Shown piece by piece: positions 10,601 through 19,817 of a DNA stretch of 64,000 nt; the first letter of the stretch is position 1, and every line of letters begins with the position of its first letter. Under the pieces are notes generated by a model that saw only the letters and a list, made by a program, of their open reading frames with translations, did not search any database and was not told the origin of the DNA. Made by a program: the position numbers and the translations under genes. This DNA comes from Aquarana catesbeiana (taxonomy: Eukaryota > Chordata > Amphibia > Anura > Ranidae). The DNA lies in assembly GCF_042186555.1 (NCBI RefSeq), contig NC_133326.1:694286700-694350699 (forward strand), written 5' to 3'.

Positions 10601-11409
10601 TATTCCTTTAAAGCTTGTTCAATGGCCATCTGATGTAGTGGGTGTTTGAGCATTATGTCTGGTAAGTACCACGTTGGGTCATGTGCTTTTGGTATGGCTG
10701 AGGCTATAGTAGTGTATACTGCATTATGGTCAGACCACGGAATATGAATTATATCTGATGCAATAATTTCTGGTATCATTCCTATTGTTAGAAAAATATG
10801 ATCTATTCTGGTGAAGGTTTGATGAGGGTGCGAGAAATACGTGAATTTCTTTTTCATTGGGTTACTTTCTCTCCATGAATCTACCAGATTGTATTTGGAA
10901 AGAAGTTGAGAAAAAGGTAATCTAGAGGTTATTTTGGATGGTGTAAAAGGTGATTTATCTAGAAATGGGAGGAGGACCTGGTTCGAATCCCCACACATTA
11001 TCACTGTTCCTATTTTGTGTGTATTAATCACTTGTAATATATGTGAGAGGAATGGTGTAGGTTGTTTGTTAGGAGCGTAGTAGGAAATCACTGTGATTGC
11101 TGTATCCATTATATAACCCATGAGTATCAGGTATCTACCTTCTGGGTCTTTAATTTCTGATGATAAGGTGAATGGTGTGGATCGGTGAAATGCAATTAGA
11201 GTTCCCCTTTGCTTGGTACAGGCAGAAGCCGTGTAAATTTGTTGATAAAAAGGAGAAATATATTTTGGAGTAGAATCTTTGGTGAAGTGTGTTTCTTGGA
11301 GGCATACTATGTGAGCCTTCTTGTTATGGAAAGTACGGAAGTCTTTGGTCCTTTTTTGAGGGACATTTATTCCCTGAACATTCAGGGAAAGTATATTCAG
11401 TGGTGCCAT
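7618..11409 (-). CDS. LINE ORF2: endonuclease / reverse transcriptase polyprotein (intact)
   Basis: A 1,263-residue protein that would nick target DNA and copy the element RNA by target-primed reverse transcription. Residues 1-235 form an AP-endonuclease-like domain: N10 in LSLNVQG, E39 in CLQET, GDSN at 140-143, RIDHIFL at 201-207 and SDHNAV at 226-231. The GDSN box differs from the usual GDFN. The RT domain spans about 450-780: NKRPGPDGY, YRPISLLNLD, QVGFMPNRQ, LSLDIKRAFD (first Asp D597), ERGTRQGCPLSP and FADD at 697-700. A Cys/His cluster typical of the L1-group C-terminus (CFRGCP, then H and C in YLHIWWTC) lies near 1,110. The start at 11,409 has a near-ideal Kozak context (GCCATGG). No stop or frameshift is visible, so the enzyme may be functional. 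Codon 1 lies about 950 nt downstream of ORF1. Confidence 0.95.
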   Translation of the reverse strand: MAPLNILSLNVQGINVPQKRTKDFRTFHNKKAHIVCLQETHFTKDSTPKYISPFYQQIYTASACTKQRGTLIAFHRSTPFTLSSEIKDPEGRYLILMGYIMDTAITVISYYAPNKQPTPFLSHILQVINTHKIGTVIMCGDSNQVLLPFLDKSPFTPSKITSRLPFSQLLSKYNLVDSWRESNPMKKKFTYFSHPHQTFTRIDHIFLTIGMIPEIIASDIIHIPWSDHNAVYTTIASAIPKAHDPTWYLPDIMLKHPLHQMAIEQALKEYISINNTTDISLITLWEAHKPVLRGTIQRQMALFKRERKNLAKKLELNFNAAYISFQDNPSQSTKSHLEKSRLEYDLFLTESVDKSLKRSKHNFYMNTNKPGTYLARALNSTNKSFKPIRLKLSKNVYTCNPVKIVHKFHSHLATLYKTNNEFNPTEAESFFSKITLPELSQNQKSSLDEPITIDEVANTIKDLKLNKRPGPDGYSALYYKTFSEILSPILTETFNKLLDGHSFRQETLMAIVCMIPKPLSDDTSCVNYRPISLLNLDIKLLAKIIAKRLNSIIGKLIHRDQVGFMPNRQAGDNIRRAVLLAHIAKKRKIPLCFLSLDIKRAFDTVSWQYMQYSLQKWGFGPHFLTWIKALYNKPKAYIKYAGYKSEAFNIERGTRQGCPLSPLLFALILEPMAQYIRTNQTITGIEVGGITHKLCIFADDILLFLSSPQVSGPNLIPALDGFAALSGLMINPKKCLVLNISLTNMELIPARAALPFTWAEKSIPYLGIHLTASHSDLFSTNYPPVLRQITNLIKQWSQLPLSWIGKINAIKMTILPKLLYLFRVLPIPIPSYFLRIVQKRATSFIWGSSKPRIPIHTLHLPKNKGGLGYPNFTNYYRAAHLASLSKYHAKQEIPLWVFIEASENDPLLISNLLWLDPKDRFKIHNPITKHFLSLWDKLKTKYQLQSPHNPLLSFIRNPACYPAWIYPNSFKAWTTSGIQTLNDFIASKSFLSFPSLIEKYDLPNSEIFRYLQIKNFYTPFLKGDTPLSQLSIFESICTKDPFAKGTISSLYNQLYGVANLNRPSYAQRWEEDLGRTLEDTDWSNIWLTSKSSSPNILALETNYKVLTRWYLVPVRVAKYSPNTSALCFRGCPEIGTYLHIWWTCPVIQTFWKEVFVIASKIFKKIIQPDPYLTLLNLKPEWLTLSQFKLMIQLITAAKQTVAKAWKSPTLVLAETIHKMNNTMSHAKMVAIDQNQIPKFEKLWHPWIKQQFLSNFNDSVLLPW

Positions 11410-12358
11410 GGCAATAGATCAAATAGTTTTGACTTACTTTTTGTTCGGCAGAGCTGACTGCGCAGATCAACCTGTGTGGACTGAAGAGATGAATAGATAG
11501 AAAAGAAACCAGTGAATTCTGGAGTAAATAGTAAACAAAAAACATATGAGATTAGATGATACATTGTATAAATTATTTTTTGCAAGTAATCACAATTTAC
11601 CCGTGAAAGAGAATAAATATCTCTCTCAGGGGAATAAGTGCCTTCGTCACACTCCCACATAATATGGTTGGGAGAATGAGGAGGGCTAATGGGGGTACAC
11701 AGATCTTCCGCTTACAGGAGAGAAGTGCTATGTCAAAAGACATCAAAATGATGTTTCATTAATTGGAGTGCAGAATATAGTTTTTGTTGAAATTATTTAT
11801 TCCAGGGTGGTTGTATATGGTTAGTCTTGCCCTAGGCTAAATAATTCAGTTAGAAAGGTACTGTTAATAACTTTGGTATTGATGAAGATAGTTTGAATTA
11901 TTTGGGGATTTTAACCCTTTTAGAGTAAACAATTACATATTTTATTCATATGTAACTGTTTAGATATGTTAACTCATAAAATTGAGGTTGTATTACTTCA
12001 GATTAGAATAAACAAAAACATAATTCTAGGAACTAGTTAGGTAATAATATATTTGTTTTAAGAAAAGAAAGAAAAAGCTTCCATTACTTCTGGGTTATTG
12101 AACATATTTGTCTTAAAAAGTAATAAATCTATTGTTATTACCTGATAATATATAACTGAACAAGAATTTCCTTATTTCACTTATATATTCTAAGGCTATT
12201 ATATGAATCAGAAGTAATAAGAAATATAACTGGAATGTAACATGATCCCACACAGTGTGTGACTATCAGAATGCAGTTACATTCAGTTATAAATATAGGT
12301 TTTTTATAGAGAACCATCTCTTAATATAATAAATGAAGAGATATCAGGAATTAGGATG
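11410..12358 (-). other. LINE inter-ORF spacer
   Basis: About 950 nt of AT-rich sequence between ORF1 and ORF2, unusually long for an L1-type element. It is shared almost base for base with copy 2. A short minus frame (11,660-11,397) overlaps the ORF2 start by 13 nt; both copies keep it, but because the copies are so young this does not prove it is used. Confidence 0.7.
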
Positions 12359-13426
12359 TCAGTCCATTGAATCTTCTTGGTCCATAGATGATGTGGCATA
12401 ACGGCCTCTTTTGTGAGAATGATGATTCCCATTTTGTTCTGAAATTTTCTGGGTGCTGCCTGAAGGTGAAGATGATGCCATTCTTCTGCGTGTGGGAGTG
12501 TTGCTGCTTGTGGGTTCTGTCAGATTTAATTTTAAAAGGGTTTGTTGTAGTTCATCTGCTGATCTGCTTCTGTAAATTGTACCTTGGTAGTTAAATCTGA
12601 CTGAAAAGGGGAAGCCCCATTGATACATAATGTTGTGGTGTTGCAGTTCCATTAGTTGGGGTTTCATGGATCGTCTTTTAGTAATAGTAAGTTGGGATAG
12701 GTCAGCAAAAATTTGATAATTGTGTCCTTGAAAATTAAGTTCCTTTTTTTCTCTTGCAGCAATTAGTATTTGTTCTTTCGTTCTGTAATAATGAAATTTT
12801 GTGATTATATCACGTGGGGGTCCATCTTTCTTTTTGGCTGTGAGGGCTCTGTGTACTCTGTCCAGTTCTAAACGTTCAATAGGGATATCTGGCTTTAGTT
12901 CTTGTAATAGAGCAGTAATAGTAGATTGCAGGTCTGTCACGGTTTCAGGTATTCCCCTTATGCGCAAGTTTGAACGTCTGGCTCTATTTTCGTAATCTTC
13001 GAGCTTAGTTTGAAGTATTAAATTCTCTTTTTTTAATTGTTCCAATTCTGTTATATTTTCTTGGGTTGTAATTTCAATTTCATCCATTTTTATTTCTAAG
13101 GCTGCGGTGCGGTTTCCCAGCTCTCTTATTTCTTTGGTTAGGCTTTTTGTTATTTGGTCTGAGGTTTGTTTTAAAGCCTTATGAAGCATCTTTTCAAATT
13201 GTAATAATATTATTGGGGATGCTGAGGAGTCTTGTGGAGAAGTTTGTGAGAGGATTTGTTCTGTATCTGACTCAAATGGAGAGTCTTGCTGTGACATTTT
13301 CTGTCTGTGAGAGTGCCCTGATGCTGTATCTTGTGAGGTGACTGGAGTTGCTTCAGCTGCAGTGAGTGCCTGTGAGCTCTTTGTGAGGTGATTTTTATTT
13401 CTGCCACGGTTTCCTCCCAGTACCAT
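12359..13426 (-). CDS. LINE ORF1: coiled-coil RNA-binding protein (intact)
   Basis: The protein is 355 residues when started at the first in-frame ATG (13,426, AATATGG context). The frame stays open upstream to a TTG at 13,549 but without an ATG. ORF1 proteins of L1-type LINEs bind element RNA and assemble the retrotransposition particle. From the ATG, residues 1-75 are basic and Ser/Gln-rich. About 80-150 form a heptad-rich coiled coil (KMLHKALKQTSDQITKSL, then ALEIKMDEIEI and ENITELEQLKKENLILQ). The RRM-type block RRSNLRIRGIPE begins near 150. A C-terminal domain follows (RDIITKFHYY, FADLSQLT), then a basic Ser/Thr-rich tail. Uninterrupted. A three-codon ATG-CAT-TGT-TAG upstream frame precedes it at 13,554-13,543. 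Confidence 0.9.
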   Translation of the reverse strand: MVLGGNRGRNKNHLTKSSQALTAAEATPVTSQDTASGHSHRQKMSQQDSPFESDTEQILSQTSPQDSSASPIILLQFEKMLHKALKQTSDQITKSLTKEIRELGNRTAALEIKMDEIEITTQENITELEQLKKENLILQTKLEDYENRARRSNLRIRGIPETVTDLQSTITALLQELKPDIPIERLELDRVHRALTAKKKDGPPRDIITKFHYYRTKEQILIAAREKKELNFQGHNYQIFADLSQLTITKRRSMKPQLMELQHHNIMYQWGFPFSVRFNYQGTIYRSRSADELQQTLLKLNLTEPTSSNTPTRRRMASSSPSGSTQKISEQNGNHHSHKRGRYATSSMDQEDSMD

Positions 13427-13601
13427 ATTTCCTGCCCAAACTTTCACAGTTTGTTCCCTGGGGCAAAAAGGTTCAAATGGATACCTTTTGAGCCTGCAGG
13501 CTCCGCTTTGTCGTTCTCTTCTCTCCTCAGCGGTGTGGAGCTCTAACAATGCATGTCTGCTCTGCTAGGCTCCGCCTCTTGCCCCGGAATGTCTTCTTTT
13601 C

Positions 13602-13839
13602 AAATCTACAATTTTAGCTTTTCTTTTCATCTAGTTTAATTTAATATGAACCTGTGCCCAGGGTATGAGGATTACTTTTTTTTACATATTCTGAACAGGC
13701 TATAATTATTTTTAAAACAAGTCTTCTTCACTGACCTCTCTATAGTAGGTACAGGTACTGTAGAGAAGTTCGACCTGTAGGCTAGGTTTGCAAATGTTGT
13801 CCTAATAGAGTTAAGAAGTTAATATGTGAATTATTACAC
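13602..13839. other. No recognisable feature
   Basis: A short AT-rich stretch between the LINE and the next transposon. Nothing could be assigned. Confidence 0.4.
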
Positions 13840-14571
13840 TTAGGCCCTCATGTACACTGCTGCTGGTAAACGGACGTTTAGGAGCAGTTGGGCATTTTTT
13901 TCAACTGCTCCTGAACTCTCCTCTATGTTATCTTATCAGTACATGTTCACAGGGTTGTTTATAGTCGTTTCTAGGCAGTTGAGTTTAGAGGCATTTTTTG
14001 GAACTGTCACGTACTTTACAGTGGAGCCCGAAATGATGAGGCTGGCCTCTTGCACGGTTCCGGTCCAAGAACCCCTGGTGGTGGGTACAGGGAGTGCGAG
14101 GGCAACGAAAGGGTGCAGGTGCCTGCAGGCAGGAGGCTGAAACTTGGAGATATAGGAACCTCTGCTGAGGAGATGTGGAAACTGATTACCAAACTTGTTC
14201 AGCGGGAGCCAGATCAGGATCAACTGCAGAATCAGGAACAGGCAGTAGTCGGCAACAAGCTGGCAGCGGGGTACCAAGTCAGAAGGCAAAACCATAGTCA
14301 GGAACAGGCAGGGGTTGGCAACAGACGGGCAGCAGGGTACAGAATCAGGAGGCAGAGCCGTAATCATAAGTTCAAGCCAAGGTCAGTATTGCAGGTAGAG
14401 GCAGGTTCAACAGGCAGGGGAGATCCAAGAGAATGGTCAGAAGATAGCCGGGTTTTCAAGAACAAGGTCAATCAGGCAGAGTAACAACAGGAACAAGCTG
14501 AAGACAATCCAGCACTGATGCTAGGCAGACTCTCTGTTTATATAGGGTGCTGTGTGCCAGGATTCTCGCCA

Positions 14572-14597
14572 GCGTACGCGCGTACGCGCATGCGCAT
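14572..14597. repeat. 26-nt alternating purine-pyrimidine CpG-rich tract
   Basis: Starting GCGTACGCGCGTACGCGC and running to CAT at 14,597, every base alternates purine and pyrimidine, with many CpG and CpA steps. Such tracts can adopt Z-DNA. Confidence 0.8.
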
Positions 14598-14606
14598 TAG
14601 CAACTT

Positions 14607-14699
14607 AGCACATTGGCACATGCGCGTTAGCAAAATTAGCACATTGGCGCATGCGCGTTAGCAAAATTAGCACATTGGCACTTGCGGGCATGTGTTAGC
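14607..14699. repeat. 31-bp tandem repeat, three copies
   Basis: Units start AGCACATTGGC at 14,607, 14,638 and 14,669. The first two differ at one base; the third diverges after its middle. Each holds GCGCATGCGC-like or ACATGCGCG palindromic cores. Confidence 0.85.
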
Positions 14700-15954
14700 G
14701 CGCTTGCACGTTCGCATAGAGGTGCCATTGTGCATGCCCACCCTGGATCTCATTTGTCTCTGGCTATGGTTCCGTGCATGCACCTTGGCATTAGCAGAAC
14801 GAGGATTGGCAGCTGCTGCATGGAGACGGGTGCTTGCTGTGTGAGTTCTCTGACAGGAACCCAAAAAAAATGTGTTCAGAAGCTGTGCTTAGAGGCATTT
14901 CAAGCGCCAATTGCAACTAAACTCAACTAGTTTAGGCGCATTTTCGTCTAGAAGCGTTTTTAAAGGGAAACATTTTATTTACTACTTTTGAGCCTGGAAA
15001 ATGCTAAAAAACACACCAAAAACTCAATTATCACTATATGTAAGCTTGATATACCATGTGATATTCCCCTCATCAGCCAATTATGCTGTACAATACACGA
15101 CTTGCATTACTTGAAGCTGAAGTTGAGAGTCACCAATAGACATTCCTCTGGTGGAACGCTTTTCCTCATGTTGGTGTCCATGCAAACTAAACAGGGGTCT
15201 AACCTTTTCCAAGAGAACGTCAAAGGTGGCAATTGACATGCATATAAAATAAAAAAAAATTGTCTGGGTAATTACGCAGCTGAATATACATATTAGAAAA
15301 GTGTCCTATGGACATGCGTTAAGCCATCAATGGATGTGTCCAGTAGCGATGAACTCTGGTCCTCTCATGCAATTTTCTACACCTTTGGAGCCTCAGCAAA
15401 AGCAACATCAGGACCATTTCCTCACACATGTTCATCATGGGATCCATATTAACAAACCAACCAAAAAATAACAGCTAGCTACAAGCACACTGCTTTCTCA
15501 GTTGCTACTCACACCTTTCTCTCACAGAATGGCTGAAATAGTTAATAAATACTTGTTTTTAGTGCTTTCTAATCATTTGAGAGGATCTCCTGAGGTTACA
15601 GTATCTTTAGTAAACGCTTCTGAACGCAAACGCGGCTTGTGAACGCTGCTAAACACACATTTTTAAAAGTGGTTCAGGAGAGGTTGAGAAAAGTCCCGTG
15701 TACATGAAGCCTTAAAGGTGCCGCTACACTATGTTAGAGGTTTGTAAAGAGGCACTAAGGGTGCAGTACAGGTTTGTACTGTGTGGTAAGAGCCTCATTT
15801 TGCACTTGATTCGCTGTTCATAAAGTTGATCTGTCCCCTCCTCACCACCTGCTTTGACCTTGTAAATGTCTAAATGCATTGGGTTGCAGAGTGGTTAGAG
15901 CACAGCCCCGTTCACTTGAATTGGTTGCATTCAGCAATGCAATATGGGGTTTAA

Positions 15955-17282
15955 TCGCTTAAGGACCACCCCACGTACATATACTGTGGGAGGGAGGCCC
16001 TCAATCACAAAATCATGTACCTGTAAGTGATTTATTTTTCCCGGTATGGGGCACACGCGCCGCCAGAGACCTAAAACCAGCAATTGTTCAGAAAGAGGCA
16101 GAACTGTGGTCTGCCTATGTGAACAAGGCAGACTGCCGTTCTGCCAGAGGGGAAAATGGAGATTGTGTGTTTCTGTCAAGCAGAAATATGTATATCTGTT
16201 TTTCTTTAGTCAAAGCACATCCCCCACAGTTAGACCCCTTTCACACTGGAGGCAGTTTTCAGGCGCTTTAGCACTAGAAATATCGCCTGTAAAGCACCTG
16301 AAAACTGCCTCCCATGTCGCCCGATTGTGAAAGCCCAAGGGCTTTCACACTTGGGCGGTGCGCTTGTGGGACGTTAGAAAAAGTCCCGCAAGCAGCATCT
16401 TTGGGGCAGTTTGAGAGCGGTGTATACAGGGCTCCCAAAACGCGCCTGCCCATTGGGCAGCGCTTCTGAAGCGTCTGAAAAGCATCGCAACACGGGCACT
16501 TTTAACCCCTTTTTTGACCACTAGCAGGGATTAAAAGCACCCTGATAGTGGCCAAAAAGCGGCGCTAAAGCCAGCTAAAACGCTTTAGCGCTAACATGGC
16601 CACGGCCCCAATGTGAAAGTAGCCTTAGAAAGCACACACATAGGAATCACATTTAACCCTTTGATTGCCACTTATGTTAACCCCTTCCCTGCCAATGCCA
16701 ATTATTCAGTGACAGTGCTTTTTTTTCTAGCACTGATCACTGTTTTGGTGTCACTGGTCCCCAAAAAGTGTCACTTAGTGTAAGATTTGTCCGACGCAAT
16801 GTTGCAGTCCCGGTAAAAATCGTTGATCGCCACCATTACTAGTAAAAAATATTGAAATAATAAAAGGTCCCTAAATCTATAACCCATAGTTTGAAGACGC
16901 TATAACTTTCACGCAAACCAATCAAAATACGCTAATTGGGATTAGTTTTACCAAAATCATGTATCAGAATACATATTGGCCTAAATTTATGAAGAAATTC
17001 GATTTTTTACATTTTTTATTGGATAGTGTTTTATAGCAGAAAGTAAAAAATATTGTTTTTTTTCTTAAATTGTCAGTCTTTTTTTGTTTATAGCACAAAA
17101 AAATAAAAACCTCAGAGGTGATCAAATACCACCAAAAGAAAGCTCTATTTGTGGGGAAAAAAAGACATACATTTTATTTGGGTACAGTGCGCGCAATTGT
17201 CAGTTAAAGTAACACAGTGCCGTATTGCAAAAAATGGCCTGGTCAGGAAGGGGGTAAACCTTCCGGAGCTGAAGTGGTTAAA
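15955..17282. mobile_element. TTAACC-family repeat, interrupted by a small Harbinger-like element
   Basis: Begins around CTTAAGGACCACCCCACGTA and ends GCTGAAGTGGTTAA at 17,282. Family landmarks are AGGAATCACATTTAACCC, GTGTCACTGGTCCCCAAAAA, GCCACCATTACTAGTAAAAA and GGTGATCAAATACCACCAAA. The sequence reads through cleanly if 16,233-16,627 is removed. No coding capacity. Confidence 0.7.
16233..16624. mobile_element. Short PIF/Harbinger-like MITE with TTA target duplication
   Basis: Inverted ends GACCCCTTTCACACTGG and CCAATGTGAAAGTAGCC are flanked by TTA at 16,230-16,232 and 16,625-16,627. Internal inverted blocks (CAGGCGCTTTAGCACTAG, CGCTTTAGCGCTAA) make much of it self-complementary. A relative lies at 46,403. 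A 3-bp TWA duplication points to PIF/Harbinger mobilisation. Confidence 0.72.
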
Positions 17283-17677
17283 GAGGAGCTTCAGCCTTCC
17301 CCCCATTTTTCCCTTGCTAGAATTTTTTGTCTTCTGCACAGTAAGCATACTTACCTAGCCAGTGAGTCCAGTGTTGAGCTGCTGGGATCCTCCTCTCTGC
17401 AGCCACTGCATGGGACCACAGCCGCCATGTTGTCTGTGACAGCTGTGTTCTCTACCAGGTGTAAGCGCATCTCTTCCTCTTTGCTGAATGGGACTGCAAA
17501 TAATGCATCCCAGGAGGCACTGGGGGCACTGCGTCATTCCCAGAAACCAGGGGGCGGGCCCAGCCTTTTGATGCACTAAAAAACTGTAAGTAAACAAAAA
17601 AAAACCATATCAGCACTGCGGAAGGGGAGCAGAATGCAGAGGAGGAGAGTGTCGTGGGAGGGTGAAGGTCTGCTTTA
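17279..17677. mobile_element. TTAA-flanked MITE
   Basis: TTAA at 17,279-17,282 and 17,674-17,677 flank ends AGAGGAGCTTCAGCC and GGGTGAAGGTCTGCT (11 of 15 complementary). No gene inside. It shares its left TTAA with the end of the preceding element. Confidence 0.55.
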
Positions 17678-17792
17678 ATTCTTGCTATAGTCATGAAACA
17701 AAATATCACTCTCATTGAATGCGTACATTCCAATCCTCTGCCTTTGCAATTTAAAACTGAATTTCTCCTGAAAAAGGAAGTTCTGTTTTTTC

Positions 17793-19817
17793 TAGACATG
17801 TGCAATTCGTTTTGTTCTGAATTTGTTTTTTAACAAATTTTCAACAAATTTGTTAATTTGAAAATATCCGAATTAACGAAAACCCATTTGACAAATTTTT
17901 CCGAATATTCTAAATTTAGAATATTAGAAAATTCGTAAATTTGTAAATTCAGAAATTTAAAAATTTGGAAATTCGGAAATCTGAAATTTGAAAATCCGAA
18001 AACCTGAAAATTTGAAAATCTGAAATAAAAACAAACAGATAATAACTTAACTATTGCTAATTATTAGATTATAGATATTGGAATTTCCTTTCAAAATTGG
18101 CTGTTAGTGAACGTAACAAATACAAATTTATCCGAAATAATGAATGCCGTATCTAAATGAATCCAACAAAACAAATTAAATAACAATAATAATAAAAACT
18201 TTTTATTATTATTATTATTTATTTATTATTAATTTGTTCAGTTCCATTCATTTAGATGAAATAATAATGAACTAATAATAACTTAACCGCTTCAGCCCCG
18301 GAAGATTTTACCCTCTTCCTGACCAGAGCGTTTTTTGCGATTCGGCACTGCATCGCTTTAACTGACAATTGCACGGTCGTGCGACGTGGCTCCCAAACAA
18401 AATTGGCGTCCTTTTTTTCCCACAAATAGGGCTTTCTTTTGGTGGTATTTAATCGCTTCTGCAATTTTTATTTTTTGCGCTATAAACAAAATAAGAGCGA
18501 CAATTTTGAAAAAAACGCATTATTTTTTACATTTTGCTATAATAAATATCCCCAAAAATATATATAAAAAAATTTTTTTCCTCAGTTTAGGCCAATCGTA
18601 TTCTTCTACATATTTTTGGTAAAAAAAATCGCAATAAGCGTTTATTAATTGGTTTGCGCAAACGTTATGGCGTTTACTAAATAGGGGATAGTTTTATGGC
18701 ATTTTTATTAATAATTTTTTTATATTAGTAATGGCAGCAATCAGTGATTTTTACTGTGACTGTGATGCTATGGCGGACATGTCGGACATTTTTGACACAT
18801 TTTTGGGACCATTGTCATTTATACAGCGATCAGTGCGATTAAAAATGCACTGATTCCTGTGTAAATGACACTGGCAGTGAAGGGGTTAACCACTAGGGGG
18901 CGGGGAGGGGTTAAGTGTGTCCTAGGGGAGTGATTACTAACTGTAGGGGGATGGGCTGTGTGTGTGACATCACTGATCTCTGCTCAGATGACAGGGAGCA
19001 GAGATCGAGTGACACTTGTCACTAGGCAGAACGGGGAGATGCTGTTTACATCAGCATCTCCCTGTTCGTCCTCTCCGTGAGGCGATCATGGGTATCCCCG
19101 CGGTGATCGAGTCCGCGGGACCCGCGATCCAACTCACGAAGCTCCCGGTCGGTGGCGCACACGCAATGGCATGGCGGGGAATTTAAATGGACGTACAGGT
19201 ACGCCCATTTGCCCAGCCGTGCCATTCTGCCGACGTACATCGGCGTGCGCCGGTCGGGAAATGGTTTACTATTACTAACTATTAAATTATAGGTATTGAA
19301 TTTTCCTTTCAAATTTGTCTGTTAGTCAACGTAACGAATACAAATTTATCCAAAATAATGAATGCCATATCTAAACGAATGGAATGTAACAAATTAATAA
19401 TAATAAATAACAATAATAATAATAACATTTTTTGATTATTATTACTATTATGATGATTATTATTTATTATTAATTTGTTCAGTTCCAGTCATTTAGATGC
19501 GGCATTCATTATTTCGAATAATTTGTAACTTCAGATACATTTGTATTCATTACGTTCACTAACAGCCAAATTTGAAAGGAAATTCCAATACCTATAATTT
19601 AATAGTTAGTTATTATTAATTAGTTAGTTAGTTATTCTTTCGAATTTTCAAATTTTCTTTCTTATTTTCAGATTTTCTAATTTACAAATTTTCAGAATTT
19701 ACGAATTTACATATTGCGATCATAATGAATTACCCTAAAAACGAAAAAAAAAAAAAAAAAAAAAACGAATGAAATGAAAAAGAAAATGAAGTAATTTTTT
19801 GGCAGTGCACATGTCTA
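17793..19817. mobile_element. TAGACATGTGCA-type element (hAT-like) split by a TTAACC-family insertion
   Basis: Starts TAGACATGTGCAATTCG and ends CAGTGCACATGTCTA. The flanking 8-mers GTTTTTTC and ATCTTTTC agree at six positions, as expected for an aged 8-bp duplication. AT-rich inner blocks (GCTGTTAGTGAACGTAAC, its complement and AATTTCCTTTCAAA) repeat in opposite orientations. The middle, about 18,283-19,269, is foreign. Confidence 0.65.
18283..19269 (+). mobile_element. TTAACC-family repeat inserted in the 17,793 element
   Basis: Begins TTAACCGCTTCAGCCCCGG, contains GTGGCTCCCAAACAAAATTG, TTCTACATATTTTTGGTAAA and GGCAGTGAAGGGGTTAACCA, and ends GTCGGGAAATGGTTTA, a mutated mirror of the start. 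No protein. This is the fullest copy in the window and carries GC-rich sequence at its right end. Confidence 0.72.

Larger units (their letters stand above)
7173..13601 (-). mobile_element. Full-length L1/Tx1-type LINE, copy 1, with perfect 16-bp TSD
   Basis: The element body is 7,189-13,585 on the minus strand. It is flanked by identical 16-mers GGAATGTCTTCTTTTC at 7,173-7,188 and 13,586-13,601. The order in sense is a short 5' UTR of about 160 nt, ORF1 (355 codons), a spacer of about 950 nt, ORF2 (1,263 codons) and a 3' UTR of about 430 nt. The 3' UTR has AATAAA (complement of 7,203-7,208) 14 nt before the end. The terminus is CTTCTTTTGACAAGG and there is no long poly(A). Both ORFs are uninterrupted. 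A near-identical copy lies at 39,383-45,789. Assignment to the L1/Tx1 group rests on the ORF1 RRM-type motif, the endonuclease plus RT architecture and TTTT/AA-like target sites. Confidence 0.93.
13840..15715. mobile_element. Non-autonomous DNA transposon with CATGTACAC inverted ends, carrying an inserted block
   Basis: The left end TTAGGCCCTCATGTACAC (13,840) mirrors the right end GTGTACATGAAGCCTTAA (ending 15,715). The right side has TTAA and the left a one-base variant, TTAG. Inner blocks near both ends repeat the theme CAACTGCTCCTGAAC / GGTTCAGGAG. The middle, about 14,007-14,870, is different in base composition and seems to be a separate insertion. Frames within (13,936-14,484) are not convincing genes. 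Confidence 0.6.

Noticed and set aside
13427..13549. N-terminal 41-codon extension of LINE ORF1
   Set aside because: It begins at TTG, not ATG. The first ATG (13,426) has a good context and gives a normal ORF1; the extension is kept only as a note.
14607..14699. CRISPR-like regular repeats
   Set aside because: The units are contiguous with no unique spacers; a vertebrate tandem repeat.
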